Shown: piece by piece, positions 37,737-47,429 of the stretch | Layout of the letters: each line of letters begins with the position of its first letter | How positions within the stretch are numbered: the first letter of the stretch is position 1 | Assembly (NCBI RefSeq): GCF_004353505.1 | Contig: NZ_SMNQ01000003.1 | Coordinates: forward strand, 372,001 to 436,000 | Reading direction: 5' to 3' | Length of the DNA stretch: 64,000 bases | Origin: Streptomyces sp. WAC05374 | GTDB lineage: Bacteria; Actinomycetota; Actinomycetes; Streptomycetales; Streptomycetaceae | Made by a program: the position numbers and the translations under genes | Notes under the pieces: model-generated | The model's input: the letters and a program-made list of their open reading frames with translations, nothing else | What the model was told of the DNA's origin: nothing | Databases searched by the model: none

Positions 37737-38180
37737 CTACAGGTGCGCGAGCTTCTCCAGCACGGGAGCCGCGTCGCGCAGCTTCGCCCACTCGTCCTCG
37801 TCCAGGCCCTCGGCGAGCGTCGCCAGCCAGGCGTTCCGCTTGCGGCGGGACTCCTCGAGCATGGTCTCGGCCGTCTCGGTCTGGGTGACGACCTTCTGGC
37901 GGCGGTCGTCGGGGTGCGGCTCCAGCCGGACCAGTCCCTTGGCCTCGAGCAGCGCCACGATGCGGGTCATCGAGGGCGGCTGGACGTGCTCCTTGCGGGC
38001 CAGCTCACCGGGGGTGGCGGAACCGCAGCGGGCGAGGGTGCCGAGCACCGACATCTCGGTGGGGCTCAGCGACTCGTCGACGCGCTGGTGCTTCAGGCGT
38101 CTGCCCAGCCGCATGACGGCGGAGCGCAGGGCGTTCACGGCGGCTGCGTCAGCGGGGTCACCGTGGGAAAGGTCAGGCAT
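37737..38180 (-). CDS. MarR-family regulator, autoregulated with an MFS gene
   Basis: 147 residues from ATG 38180 (MPDLSHGD); an upstream in-frame ATG at 38198 would lie inside the operator. The winged helix reads LSPTEMSVLGTLARCGSATPGELARKEHVQPPSMTRIVALLEAKGLVRLEPHPDDRR. TACGCT lies six bases before the start, suggesting a leaderless mRNA. It is the first gene of the MFS operon. Confidence 0.9.
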   Translation of the reverse strand: MPDLSHGDPADAAAVNALRSAVMRLGRRLKHQRVDESLSPTEMSVLGTLARCGSATPGELARKEHVQPPSMTRIVALLEAKGLVRLEPHPDDRRQKVVTQTETAETMLEESRRKRNAWLATLAEGLDEDEWAKLRDAAPVLEKLAHL

Positions 38181-38214
38181 GTATTTAGCGTAACTCATTA
38201 CCCTGGCTAAATAC
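38181..38214. promoter_or_regulatory. MarR operator/promoter
   Basis: GTATTTAGC (38181-38189) and GCTAAATAC (38206-38214) are a perfect 9-base inverted repeat with a 16-base spacer, directly against the marR start. The predicted -10 (TACGCT on the minus strand) lies inside it. Confidence 0.7.
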
Positions 38215-38311
38215 CACCCGGGAAGGGTGCGGTGAGAGGCGTCACCCGTATGAGTGAGAGGAGGCCGAAAAGTGACGCGGGGGGAGCGGCGGGGCGGCGA
38301 CTCTGTGCGGC

Positions 38312-38500
38312 ATGGGATCGACAGTGCTCAGCCTGCGGATAGACGGAGAGCTGCTCGACCGGGTCCGGCGCCACGCCGCCCGCAGCGGCATGAGCGTCCA
38401 GGACTACGTGGTCCGGACGCTGGTCCGGGACGACTTCGACGAACGTTTCGAGGCGGCGGTCGACGAGACGAACCGCTTCTACGACACGCGCGGCGCCTGA
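38312..38500 (+). CDS. Ribbon-helix-helix (CopG/Arc-like) small protein
   Basis: 62 residues from ATG 38312. The strand TVLSLRIDGELLDRVRRHAARSGMSVQDYVVRTL is a textbook ribbon-helix-helix, with an acidic C-terminal tail (DDFDERFEAAVDETNRFYD) like those of antitoxins. No toxin ORF follows; the next stretch is repetitive DNA. It could be a stand-alone DNA-binding regulator. Confidence 0.82.
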   Translation: MGSTVLSLRIDGELLDRVRRHAARSGMSVQDYVVRTLVRDDFDERFEAAVDETNRFYDTRGA

Positions 38501-38535
38501 CGGGCGGTGCGCCACGGCGGTGAGCACCCGGGGGT

Positions 38536-38627
38536 GTCCCCCGGCGGCACGCGAAAGCCGCCGGGAGGTCCCCCGGCGGCACGCGAAGGCCACCGGGGCG
38601 GTGTGCCCGCGCCCGGTGGCCACCTGG
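38536..38627. repeat. Tandem hairpin-forming repeats between convergent genes
   Basis: Two copies of CCCCCGGCGGCACGCGAA-type sequence 31 bases apart each form a stem: CCCGGCGGC/GCCGCCGGG (38540-38548 with 38557-38565), then a related stem from 38571. A third arm, GCGCCCGGTGGC, can pair with the second copy. It probably acts as a terminator for the RHH and permease genes. Confidence 0.55.
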
Positions 38628-38638
38628 GACGGCGCCTC

Positions 38639-40096
38639 TTACGTGAGGCCCAGCGACGGCATCGCGTAGTAGAAGGCGAAGACCGCCGAGACCGCGTACA
38701 TCGCGACCGGCACCTCGCGGCCGCGTCCCGCGGCGAGGCGGAGCACCGTGAAGGCGATGAAGCCGATGCCGATGCCGTTGGTGATCGAGTACGTGAACGG
38801 CATCATCACCATCGCCAGGAAGGCCGGCACCGCGATGGTGAAGTCGCTCCAGTCGATGTCCTTGACCGAGCCCGCCAGGATGAGGAAGCCGACCGCCAGC
38901 AGGGCGGGGGTGGCCGCCTGCGAGGGGACCATCGTGGCGAGCGGGGTGAGGAAGAGGGCCACCGAGAACAGGCCGCCCGTGACGACGGACGCCAGACCGG
39001 TGCGCGCGCCCTCGCCGACGCCCGCCGTGGACTCCACGAAGCAGGTGGTGGCCGACGAGGAGGTCGCGCCGCCGGAGGCGACGGCCAGGCCGTCCACCAG
39101 GAGCACCTTGTTGATGCCCGGGAAGTTGCCGTCCTTGTCGATCAGCTTCGCCTCGTCGCCGACGCCGAGGATCGTGCCCATCGCGTCGAAGAAGCAGGAC
39201 AGCAGGACCGTGAAGACGAAGAGGCACCCGGTGAGCAGGCCGACCTTCTCGAAGCCGCCGAACAGGCTCACCTCGCCCACGAGCCCGAAGTCGGGCGTGG
39301 CGACCGGGTTGCCCGGCCACGTCGGGGTCGTCAGGCCCCAGGACGGGACGGTCGCGACCGCGTTGATGACCATCGCGAGGATCGTCATGACCACGATCGA
39401 GATGAGGATCGCGCCCGGCACCTTGCGGATGATCAGCGCCAGGGTGAGCAGCGTGCCCAGGACGAAGACCAGGACGGGCCAGCCCGTGAGGTGACCGCCC
39501 GCGCCGAGCTGGAGCGGGACGGTGGTGTGGGCGGCGTCCGGGATGCGCGAGACGAACCCGGAGTCGACCAGGCCGATCAGCATGATGAACAGGCCGATGC
39601 CGATGGCGATGCCCTTGCGCAGGCCGAGCGGTACGGCGTTCATCACCCGTTCCCGCAGCCCGGTGGCGACCAGCAGCATCACCACGAAGCCGGCCAGCAC
39701 GACCATGCCCATGGCGTCCGCCCAGGACATGCGGGGCGCGAGCTGGAGGGCGACGACCGTGTTGACGCCGAGACCGGCCGCCAGGGCGATCGGCACATTG
39801 CCGATGACGCCCATGAGCAGCGTCGAGAAGGCGGCGGTCAGCACGGTGGCGGTGACGAGCTGGCCACCGTCGAGCTGGTGCCCGTACATGTCCTTGGCGC
39901 TGCCGAGGATGATCGGGTTCAGCACGATGATGTAGGCCATCGCGAAGAAGGTCGCGAATCCGCCGCGTACCTCTCGGGCGACCGTGGAGCCACGCTCCGA
40001 GATCTTGAAGAAGCGGTCCAGGCGGCCGCTGGTCGGCTGCTGGGGGGACGGCGGCTGGGCGCCGGCGTCCGTCAGCGTGGTGGCCGAGGAGGGCAT
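38639..40096 (-). CDS. NCS2 family purine permease (AzgA/PbuG-like)
   Basis: 485 residues from ATG 40096, with GAGG before it; ATG 40108 is an alternative. About 13-14 membrane helices are visible. Signature blocks are GGFATFFAMAYIIVLNPIIL, GLGVNTVVALQL, GLFIMLIGLVDSGFV and FDAMGTILGVGDEAKL. The AzgA/PbuG branch imports adenine, guanine or hypoxanthine with protons. It stands alone; the 190-base upstream region shows no purine riboswitch fold that I can support. Confidence 0.93.
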   Translation of the reverse strand: MPSSATTLTDAGAQPPSPQQPTSGRLDRFFKISERGSTVAREVRGGFATFFAMAYIIVLNPIILGSAKDMYGHQLDGGQLVTATVLTAAFSTLLMGVIGNVPIALAAGLGVNTVVALQLAPRMSWADAMGMVVLAGFVVMLLVATGLRERVMNAVPLGLRKGIAIGIGLFIMLIGLVDSGFVSRIPDAAHTTVPLQLGAGGHLTGWPVLVFVLGTLLTLALIIRKVPGAILISIVVMTILAMVINAVATVPSWGLTTPTWPGNPVATPDFGLVGEVSLFGGFEKVGLLTGCLFVFTVLLSCFFDAMGTILGVGDEAKLIDKDGNFPGINKVLLVDGLAVASGGATSSSATTCFVESTAGVGEGARTGLASVVTGGLFSVALFLTPLATMVPSQAATPALLAVGFLILAGSVKDIDWSDFTIAVPAFLAMVMMPFTYSITNGIGIGFIAFTVLRLAAGRGREVPVAMYAVSAVFAFYYAMPSLGLT

Positions 40097-40299
40097 GCGA
40101 AACCTCATGGTGCGGGGGCGGGGGAACCGGTCAGGACCGGTCGCGTTTGGTCATTCACACGAAAGAAACCGGTCAGACACAAGACGTTTCAGTATGAACG
40201 CATCAGTCGAAGATCGGTATCTCCGCGCGTAGAGCGGGCGCGCGCAAGGGCCCCCGAGGGCCGCCGGACCGCTCCGGGCCCCGCACCTACACTGTGCGC

Positions 40300-40563
40300 A
40301 TGGCGAAGTGGACCCCCAAGCACGAGGCACCCGAACCCCTGGAGGGTCCGGTCGTCGCCACGATCACCGGCGGCACGATCATCTGGTTCGTCCTCTTCCT
40401 GGCGCAGGTCCCCTTCTACGGCTGGTTCGCCGACCGCGACCTCACCTGGTGGGTGTGGACCTGCCTCGCGGGCGGCGGGCTCGGACTGCTCGGCATCTGG
40501 TACGTGCGCCGGCGGGACGCGGCGCTCAAGCGGGCGGCCGCCGAGGCCGCCGACGAGGACTGA
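40300..40563 (+). CDS. DUF2530 small membrane protein
   Basis: 87 residues from ATG 40300. TACACT ends six bases before the ATG, so a leaderless mRNA is likely. Two membrane helices (ATITGGTIIWFVLFLAQVPF, WWVWTCLAGGGLGLLGIWYV) are framed by WTPKHEAPEPLEGPVV and a charged tail. This is the actinobacterial DUF2530 family of unknown function. Confidence 0.85.
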   Translation: MAKWTPKHEAPEPLEGPVVATITGGTIIWFVLFLAQVPFYGWFADRDLTWWVWTCLAGGGLGLLGIWYVRRRDAALKRAAAEAADED

Positions 40564-40656
40564 CGTACCGCCACGGGACCATTCCCGTCGTACCGGGGGC
40601 GGATCTTCCCGCCGCTCGCGGTGTGCGGGCGCGAGGACGGTCGTACCGTCGGAACC

Positions 40657-43290
40657 ATGACGCAGCGGGCGAAGATCGAGACCGACGGCTCCGAACCCGG
40701 CTCCGGCGGCACCGGCGTGGGCGGGCGCACCATCGACGCGGGGGCGGAACTCGACCCCGTGCACCCGGTCACCCCGCCCGTCCTGCACCGGCCCCGCGGG
40801 CTGACCGCCGCCGAGGTGGCCGAGCGGGTCGCCCGCGGCGAGGTCAACGACGTACCCGTCCGCAGCTCCCGCTCCACCGTCGACATCGTCCGCGGCAACG
40901 TCTTCACCCGCTTCAACGCGATCATCGGCGTGCTGTGGGTGATCATGCTGATCGTCGCCCCGATCCAGGACAGCCTGTTCGGGTTCGTCATCCTCGCCAA
41001 CACCGGCATCGGCATCGTCCAGGAGCTGCGCGCCAAGAAGACCCTCGACTCCCTCGCCCTGATCGGCGAGGTCAGGCCGACCGTCCGGCGCGACGGCGAG
41101 TCGGCCGAGGTGCCCACGTCGGAGATCGTCCTCGGGGACTGCATCGAACTCGGACCGGGCGACAAGGTGGTCGTCGACGGCGAGGTCGCCGAGGCGGACG
41201 GCCTGGAGATCGACGAGTCGCTCCTCACCGGCGAGGCCGACGCCGTCCTGAAGAAACGCGGCGACCAGGTCATGTCCGGCAGCTTCGTCGTCGCGGGCGG
41301 CGGGGCGTTCACCGCCACCAAGGTGGGACGCGACGCCTACGCGGCGCAGCTCGCCGAGGAGGCGTCCCGCTTCACGCTCGTCAACTCCGAGCTGCGCAAC
41401 GGCATCTCCACGATCCTCAAGTACGTGACCTGGATGATGGTCCCGACCGCGATCGGGCTCATCATCAGCCAGCTCGTCGTCAAGGACACCGACTTCAAGG
41501 AGTCGGTCGCCCGGACGGTCGGCGGCATCGTGCCGATGATCCCCGAGGGGCTCGTCCTGCTCACCTCCGTCGCCTTCGCCATCGGCGTGATCCGGCTCGG
41601 CCGCAAGCAGTGCCTCGTCCAGGAGCTGCCCGCCATCGAGGGCCTCGCCCGGGTCGACGTGGTGTGCCTCGACAAGACCGGCACCCTCACCGAGGGCGGC
41701 ATGGACGTCACCGAGCTGCGCACCCTGGGCGGGACGGACGAGGCGTACGTACGCAAGGTCCTCGGCGCGCTCGGCGAGTCCGACCCCCGCCCGAACGCCT
41801 CCCTCCAGGCGATCATCGACACCTACCCCGACAGCGACGACTGGCGGTGCACCCAGGCGCTGCCGTTCTCGTCGGCCCGCAAGTACAGCGGCGCGGCCTT
41901 CAGCGAGGGCGACGGACAGAGCAGCACCTGGCTGCTGGGCGCGCCCGACGTGCTGCTGCCCGACGGCGACCCGGTGCTGGACGAGATCGAGGACCTCAAC
42001 CAGCAGGGGCTGCGCGTCCTGCTGCTCGCCCGGGCGGGCGGCGAACTGGACGACCCCGGCGTGGCCGGCACCGCCGAGGCGGCCGCGCTCGTCGTCCTGG
42101 AGCAGCGGCTGCGGCCCGACGCCGCCGACACCCTCGCCTACTTCGCCGACCAGAACGTCGACGCCAAGGTCCTCTCCGGCGACAACGCCGTCTCCGTCGG
42201 CGCGGTCGCCGGAAAGCTCGGCCTGCCGGGCGCCGAGCGGACCGTCGACGCCCGCCGCCTGCCCGCCGAGCGGGACGAGATGGCGAGCGCCCTGGGCGAG
42301 GGCGCGGTCTTCGGGCGCGTCACCCCGCAGCAGAAGCGCGACATGGTCGGCGCGCTCCAGTCGCACGGGCACACGGTCGCGATGACCGGCGACGGCGTCA
42401 ACGACGTCCTCGCCCTGAAGGACGCCGACATCGGCGTCTCCATGGGCTCCGGCTCGGAGGCGACCAAGGCCGTCGCCCAGATCGTGCTGCTGAACAACAG
42501 CTTCGCCACGCTGCCGTCGGTCGTCGCGGAGGGACGGCGGGTCATCGGCAACATCACCCGCGTCGCCACGCTCTTCCTCACCAAGACCGTCTACTCGGTG
42601 CTGCTGGCGATCCTGGTGGTGTGCTTCCAGGTGGAGTACCCCTTCCTGCCCCGGCACCTGACGCTGCTGTCCACGCTGACCATCGGCGTGCCGGCCTTCT
42701 TCCTGGCGCTCGCGCCGAACAAGGAGCGCGCCAAGCCGCACTTCGTCCGCCGCGTCATGCGGTACGCCGTCCCGGCCGGCCTCACCGCCGCCACCACGAC
42801 CTTCGCCACCTACCTGCTGGCCCGCACCCACTACAGCGGGGCGGGGGCGCTCTCGGCCGAGACCAGCGCGGCGACGCTCACCCTGTTCCTGGTGTCGCTG
42901 TGGGTGCTGGCCATCATCGCCCGGCCGTACACCTGGTGGCGGATCGGGCTGGTCGCGACGATGGGCGCGGGCTTCCTGCTGGTCCTCGTGGTGCCCTGGC
43001 TGCAGGACTTCTTCGCCCTGCGACTGGTCGGGACCACCCTGCCGTGGGCGGCGGCGGCCGTCGCGGCGCTGGGCGGGGTGGTCCTGGAGCTCGCGTGGCG
43101 CTGGGTGGGCCGGCGCTTCCCGGCGGACGGCCGGGAGGAGCGACAGGACGGACCCGCGCCGGACGGGCCCGGGACCGACGGCACGGCGGCGGACGGGCCC
43201 CGGACCGACGGGACGGCCCCGGACCGGACCCGGACCCGGACCCGGACCGACGGGACCGCGCCGGACGGGCCCGGGACCGGCCGGGGCTAG
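40657..43290 (+). CDS. P-type ATPase, CtpE-like cation transporter
   Basis: 877 residues from ATG 40657, probably leaderless (TACCGT seven bases upstream). The actuator motif is SLLTGEAD, the phosphorylation site DKTGTLTEG, and the hinge MTGDGVNDVLALKDADIGVSMG. The TM4 motif MIPEGLVLL has the glutamate seen in Ca2+-type pumps. Overall style matches actinobacterial CtpE, which in mycobacteria is linked to calcium uptake. The last ~50 residues are a DGP/GTDG/RTRT repeat absent from the family core. The stop is shared as CTAG with the convergent gene. Confidence 0.9.
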   Translation: MTQRAKIETDGSEPGSGGTGVGGRTIDAGAELDPVHPVTPPVLHRPRGLTAAEVAERVARGEVNDVPVRSSRSTVDIVRGNVFTRFNAIIGVLWVIMLIVAPIQDSLFGFVILANTGIGIVQELRAKKTLDSLALIGEVRPTVRRDGESAEVPTSEIVLGDCIELGPGDKVVVDGEVAEADGLEIDESLLTGEADAVLKKRGDQVMSGSFVVAGGGAFTATKVGRDAYAAQLAEEASRFTLVNSELRNGISTILKYVTWMMVPTAIGLIISQLVVKDTDFKESVARTVGGIVPMIPEGLVLLTSVAFAIGVIRLGRKQCLVQELPAIEGLARVDVVCLDKTGTLTEGGMDVTELRTLGGTDEAYVRKVLGALGESDPRPNASLQAIIDTYPDSDDWRCTQALPFSSARKYSGAAFSEGDGQSSTWLLGAPDVLLPDGDPVLDEIEDLNQQGLRVLLLARAGGELDDPGVAGTAEAAALVVLEQRLRPDAADTLAYFADQNVDAKVLSGDNAVSVGAVAGKLGLPGAERTVDARRLPAERDEMASALGEGAVFGRVTPQQKRDMVGALQSHGHTVAMTGDGVNDVLALKDADIGVSMGSGSEATKAVAQIVLLNNSFATLPSVVAEGRRVIGNITRVATLFLTKTVYSVLLAILVVCFQVEYPFLPRHLTLLSTLTIGVPAFFLALAPNKERAKPHFVRRVMRYAVPAGLTAATTTFATYLLARTHYSGAGALSAETSAATLTLFLVSLWVLAIIARPYTWWRIGLVATMGAGFLLVLVVPWLQDFFALRLVGTTLPWAAAAVAALGGVVLELAWRWVGRRFPADGREERQDGPAPDGPGTDGTAADGPRTDGTAPDRTRTRTRTDGTAPDGPGTGRG

Positions 43291-46200
43291 TCGAACCAGC
43301 GGTCGCGGGCCAGCTCCGCCGTGCGGGAGGGGTCCTCCAGCAGCGCCGCCACCTCGAAGCGCCGCGGCCACTGGCCCGCCGCCCAGGCGAGGCCCGCCGC
43401 GACGCCCTCCAGGGTGGCGGCGTGCAGGACACCGTCCGCGGTGCGCCGCCAGTCCAGCTCGACACCGCCGGCCCGCAACTCCTCGTGCTCGACGTACGTC
43501 GCGGGCGTGCCCGGCCCGAGCAGGGCGTGCACCGACTCGGGTACGTCGTGCTCCTCGCCCTCCGTCGAGACCTCCGCCTCGACCTCCTCGCTCAGCCGCC
43601 GCACCTGGAACAGCTCCGCCAGGTCCGCGACCCGCCCCGGGGCGACCGGCAGCAGCGGGCGGCCCGCCGAGAGCGGCAGCAGGTCGGGCGCGTCGGCGAC
43701 CAGCGCGTCGGCCGCGTCCACCACCCGTACCTCGCCGTCCACCACGGCGCGCAGGTGGTCGGGGAGGGTGACCTCCTCGGGGTCGAGGTCGGCGAGCAGG
43801 GTGTAGAGCCCGTGCAACTGGGCGGCGCCCACCGCACGCTCCGGATCGGCCAGCCGCGCCAGCAGCTCCGCCGCGCCGCCCGGCTCGTCCAGCAGGGCGG
43901 CGACGGTGGTCCGGACGCCCAGGGCGTGCAGCACCTGCGGGTCGCTGAACCCGGTCGCGATGTCGACGGCGTCGTACAGCCCCTCCAGCAGCGGGTCCGC
44001 CCCGGCGGCGCGCAGCCCGGCCGGCCGGCGCCCGTCCAGCACGGGGTGGTCGCGCAGCCACCAGGCGGTGTACGGGCGGACCGTCTCGGTCGTGCCGTCC
44101 GGCAGCAGCACCCGCACCAACTGGGTCAGCGCGTCGCGCAGCGGCGGCCGGGCCAGCAGCGCCAGCGCCTCGGGCCAGGCGTCGTCGTCCACCAGGTCCA
44201 GGTCCCGGACGGCGACGATCTCGGTCGCCACCGGCGGGACGGGAGTCTCCGGCAGCCGGTCCAGCACGTCCTCGCACCACACGTCGACCGCGTCCAGCAG
44301 CCCGGCGTCGTCGGGCTCGGCGAAGTCGCCGTCGCGGGGCTCCAGTTCGTCCGGGTCCAGGACCACGTCGGTGGCCCGCACCAGCGCGAAGTTCGCCAGC
44401 ACCCCGCACGCCGCGAGCGGCTGCTCGCCCCACCGCTCGGCCAGTTCGGCGTCCACCAGCGCGAGTTCGTCCTCCCGCATCACGGAGGCGAACGGGCTGC
44501 CGGGCAGCACCAGTTCACCGGCGGGGGCGAGCTCGCCCTCCTCGTCGGGCAGCGCCAGCGCGCCCAGCCACGGCTCGTCGCCCGGCTCCAGACCGGCGTC
44601 GCGCACGAGGGTGAGGACCGTCTCGGCCAGTTCCTCCGGGTCCGGGGCCTCCTCGTCCCAGACGTCCGCACCGTCGAGGGAGGCGGCCACGGCGGCCCGC
44701 ACCTGCGGCGTGGTGAGCACGGCGCGCGGGGTGGCGGGCAGGGCGCCCAGCTTCTCCAGGATGGGGTGGGCGGCGTCCGGGTGGGCGACCTTCAGGCCCA
44801 GCCGGGTCAGGTCGGTGGGCGTGTCCGGAAGCGGCAGCAGCACGTGCCGGGGGCCGGTCGCGGTACGGCCGCCGACCAGCGGCACGGGCAGGCCGGTGAG
44901 CCGGTCGGGGTCGACGCCCGCGAGCGACTCGTACAGCCGGTGCCACCACTCGGGGGTGCGCTCGGTGCCCGCCAGCCGGTCGATGGCGTCGCCGAGGGGC
45001 AGCCGGGCCACGCCGAGGGCGCGCAGTTCGGTACGGCGTTCCAGGCCGGCGGGCAGCAGCGTCGGCAGGACCTCCGCCAGGACGCGTACGGTGTCGGCGC
45101 CCGCGCCCTCGACGACCTCCGCCTCGAACGGGCGCAGCGCGTGCAGCTCCTCCGACGGGGCGGCGGGCGCGAGGAACGCCACGCGGGGCAGCAGTTCCAG
45201 GACGGCGCCCCGGATCGCCCCGTCCAGCACGCCCTTGCCGAGCGGTCCGGGCACGAGGTCGATCGTGCCGGTCGACACGGGCCGCCAGTCGGCCAGCAGC
45301 TCGGCGTACGCGTCGGCGGCCCGGCGCACCAGGAAGTCGGTGAGCGGACCGGGCGCCGGGTGGCGGCGGGTGGTGTCCAGCGGGAACGTCGCGATCAGCA
45401 GGGCGGGGATGCCGAGCGGCTCGTCGGTGGGCGTCGGGGCGTGCACGACGGGGGCGGTACGGGGGCGGGCGGGCGCGCCCTCGTCGTCCACGGGCACGGC
45501 CCAGGTGACCGCCCAGTGCGGGCGCAGCCGCTCCTCGACGGGCCGGTCCTTCAGCAGCTCGGCGTCGATGGCGCCCTGGTGGCTGACGGTCCGCCAGCGG
45601 CGCGTGCCGCCGTCGGTGTCGTCGACGTGGACGTACCCCTCGTGCTCCCGGCGCGTGAGGGTCCGCGTCCCGGCCGGGGTCTCCACGACGACCTCGGTGA
45701 GCCCCGGCAGGGTCAGCAGCAGGGCGTCGTCGACCCCGGCGAGCAGCCGCTCGGCCAGGTCCACGGCGGCGGCGTCCCGCAGCGGCAGGATCACCACCGT
45801 GTCGTAGCCGTCCGGGGCGGTGCCCTCGGCGGGCAGCGGGAGCCGCAGCAGCGGTACGTGGCCGTCGCGGCGGCGCAGTTCGTCGCCCAGGCCGGGGCTG
45901 GCCTGCGCGGCCCCGGCGGCCAGCTCGCGGGCCTCGCGCAGCGACCACCGCACGCCCCCGTGGCGGCCCACGACCGCCGGCTCGTCGCTCACCGCCAGCA
46001 CCGCGGCGAACCCGACGCCGAAGCGGCCGACCGCGCCCTCGTGCCCCTCCCGCTTGGCGGACGCGCGCAGGGTGCTGAGCGACTCGACCCCGGTCGCGTC
46101 CAGGGGCGCGCCCGTGTTGGCGGCCGCGAGCACGGCGGGGCCGTCCGCCCCGCCGGGGTGCAGCGTGAGCCGGAGCCGTCCGGGCACCTTGGCCCGGGCG

Positions 46201-46394
46201 GCGGCGTCGGCGGCGTTCTGCGCCAGCTCCACCACCAGCCGGTCCCGGTACCCGCCGAGCGCCAGGTCCTCCTCGGCGTTGGCGTCCTCCCGGAACCGCG
46301 CGGGCCCCGCGCCCCACGCGTCGAGCACCCCGCGTCGCAGCCGCGCGGTCCCGAACGGGTCGGCCCCCTCGGTCGCCGTCGCCCTCACGCTCAC
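43287..46394 (-). CDS. Sacsin N-terminal-like GHKL ATPase protein
   Basis: 1035 residues from GTG 46394 with CGGAG upstream. The first ~200 residues are an Hsp90/GHKL ATP-binding domain of the sacsin type: LVVELAQNAADAAARA, AANTGAPLDATGVESLSTLRASAK and GRFGVGFAAVLAV. The remainder is a long, acidic, leucine-rich region with no recognised domain. It is a conserved actinomycete protein of unknown function, possibly chaperone-like. It is convergent with ctpE and divergent from nothing close. Confidence 0.85.
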   Translation of the reverse strand: MSVRATATEGADPFGTARLRRGVLDAWGAGPARFREDANAEEDLALGGYRDRLVVELAQNAADAAARAKVPGRLRLTLHPGGADGPAVLAAANTGAPLDATGVESLSTLRASAKREGHEGAVGRFGVGFAAVLAVSDEPAVVGRHGGVRWSLREARELAAGAAQASPGLGDELRRRDGHVPLLRLPLPAEGTAPDGYDTVVILPLRDAAAVDLAERLLAGVDDALLLTLPGLTEVVVETPAGTRTLTRREHEGYVHVDDTDGGTRRWRTVSHQGAIDAELLKDRPVEERLRPHWAVTWAVPVDDEGAPARPRTAPVVHAPTPTDEPLGIPALLIATFPLDTTRRHPAPGPLTDFLVRRAADAYAELLADWRPVSTGTIDLVPGPLGKGVLDGAIRGAVLELLPRVAFLAPAAPSEELHALRPFEAEVVEGAGADTVRVLAEVLPTLLPAGLERRTELRALGVARLPLGDAIDRLAGTERTPEWWHRLYESLAGVDPDRLTGLPVPLVGGRTATGPRHVLLPLPDTPTDLTRLGLKVAHPDAAHPILEKLGALPATPRAVLTTPQVRAAVAASLDGADVWDEEAPDPEELAETVLTLVRDAGLEPGDEPWLGALALPDEEGELAPAGELVLPGSPFASVMREDELALVDAELAERWGEQPLAACGVLANFALVRATDVVLDPDELEPRDGDFAEPDDAGLLDAVDVWCEDVLDRLPETPVPPVATEIVAVRDLDLVDDDAWPEALALLARPPLRDALTQLVRVLLPDGTTETVRPYTAWWLRDHPVLDGRRPAGLRAAGADPLLEGLYDAVDIATGFSDPQVLHALGVRTTVAALLDEPGGAAELLARLADPERAVGAAQLHGLYTLLADLDPEEVTLPDHLRAVVDGEVRVVDAADALVADAPDLLPLSAGRPLLPVAPGRVADLAELFQVRRLSEEVEAEVSTEGEEHDVPESVHALLGPGTPATYVEHEELRAGGVELDWRRTADGVLHAATLEGVAAGLAWAAGQWPRRFEVAALLEDPSRTAELARDRWFD

Positions 46395-46505
46395 GTGTCG
46401 CTCCGCTCTCTCGCCCTGCGCGTCGTTACGGGGCCCGAAGGTACCGCGTCGACGGGACGCCGGGTCCGGGGCCCGCCCCGCGAGGGGACGCGCCCGGCGG
46501 GAGGG

Positions 46506-47429
46506 CTAGCTGTGGCCCAGGTCCTCGGAGGCGGCGTCCGGGGAGACCGGGGGGACCGAGCCGCTGTCGCGGGCCGGGCGGAGGGGGAACGCGTCGGCGC
46601 CCATCGAGTCCAGGACCGGCGGCGCCGGGCGCGGGGGCTTGGGCATGACGGCCGCCTCGGAGTGCCCGCCGCAGCCGTACGTCAGCGACACGACGTGCCC
46701 GTCGGCGGGCGAGAACTCGTTGGCGCACACGCCGAACGCCTGCTTCAGGGAGCCGCCCAGCGGCATCAGGAACCCGCACGACACGCACGCCGCCGGGGCG
46801 GCCTGCGCCATCGGGGTCTTCGCCCCGAAGTTCTCCTCCCACCGGTCGGCCGCGACGTGCAGCCCGTACCGCGACAGGACCCGCGCCCGCCGCATGCCCA
46901 GCTCCTCCGCGACGGCCGCGATGGTGCCGCGCGAGGGCGTACGGGTGACGAGGTCGGCGTCCTCGGAGTCGACCAGCTCGGCCATCTCCTCCGACACCGG
47001 GGAGTTCGGCGGCGGCACGTCCTCGCCGGTGTAGCCGGGCTCCAGGCGGAGGTCGTCCTGCTCGGTGGGCAGCAGGTCCCCGGGGCCGAGGTCGCCGGGG
47101 CGCAGCCGCTCGCTCCAGGGCACCCACTCCGGTGCCAGGAGGGCGTCGGGTCCCGGCAGCAGGACCGTCTCGTCGAGGGTGACGACCTTGGCGCGGGACG
47201 CCCGGGCGACCGTCACGGCCCAGCGCCAGCCCCGGTAGCCGGGCTCACGGCACTCGAAGAAGTGCGTGACGACCCGGTCGCCCTCCGCGACGACACCGGT
47301 GTGCTCGCCCACCTCCCCCGGCGCGGCCACCTCCGCGGCCGCCTCCCTGGCCAGGTCCACCGCCTCGGCGCACAGGCGGTCGGGGGCGGGGGTACGCGCA
47401 GTACGGCTTCGCGTCGTCGCAGCACTCAC
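46506..47429 (-). CDS. DUF3027 family protein
   Basis: 307 residues from GTG 47429. Recognisable blocks are RLCAEAVDLAREAAAEV, THFFECREPGYRGWRWAVTVARAS, VLLPGPDALLAPEWVPWSERLRPGDLGPGDLLP and a central RYGLHVAADRWEENFGAKTP. Cysteine pairs CVSCGFLMPL and GVCANEFSPADG..V.YGCGGHSEA could bind zinc. The family is actinobacterial and its role unknown. The 295-base space to the next gene (47430-47724) has no gene I can support. Confidence 0.88.
   Translation of the reverse strand: MSAATTRSRTARTPAPDRLCAEAVDLAREAAAEVAAPGEVGEHTGVVAEGDRVVTHFFECREPGYRGWRWAVTVARASRAKVVTLDETVLLPGPDALLAPEWVPWSERLRPGDLGPGDLLPTEQDDLRLEPGYTGEDVPPPNSPVSEEMAELVDSEDADLVTRTPSRGTIAAVAEELGMRRARVLSRYGLHVAADRWEENFGAKTPMAQAAPAACVSCGFLMPLGGSLKQAFGVCANEFSPADGHVVSLTYGCGGHSEAAVMPKPPRPAPPVLDSMGADAFPLRPARDSGSVPPVSPDAASEDLGHS

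Noticed and set aside
38510..38635. CRISPR-like array
   Set aside because: Only two imperfect copies with no unique spacers of constant length and no cas genes.
40109..40299. Possible purine riboswitch before the NCS2 permease gene
   Set aside because: I could not find the three-stem core or the conserved loop bases.
40189..44433. Very long open frame antisense to the P-type ATPase (over 1400 codons)
   Set aside because: It is the mirror of real genes on the plus strand, low-complexity and without domains; high GC makes such frames common.
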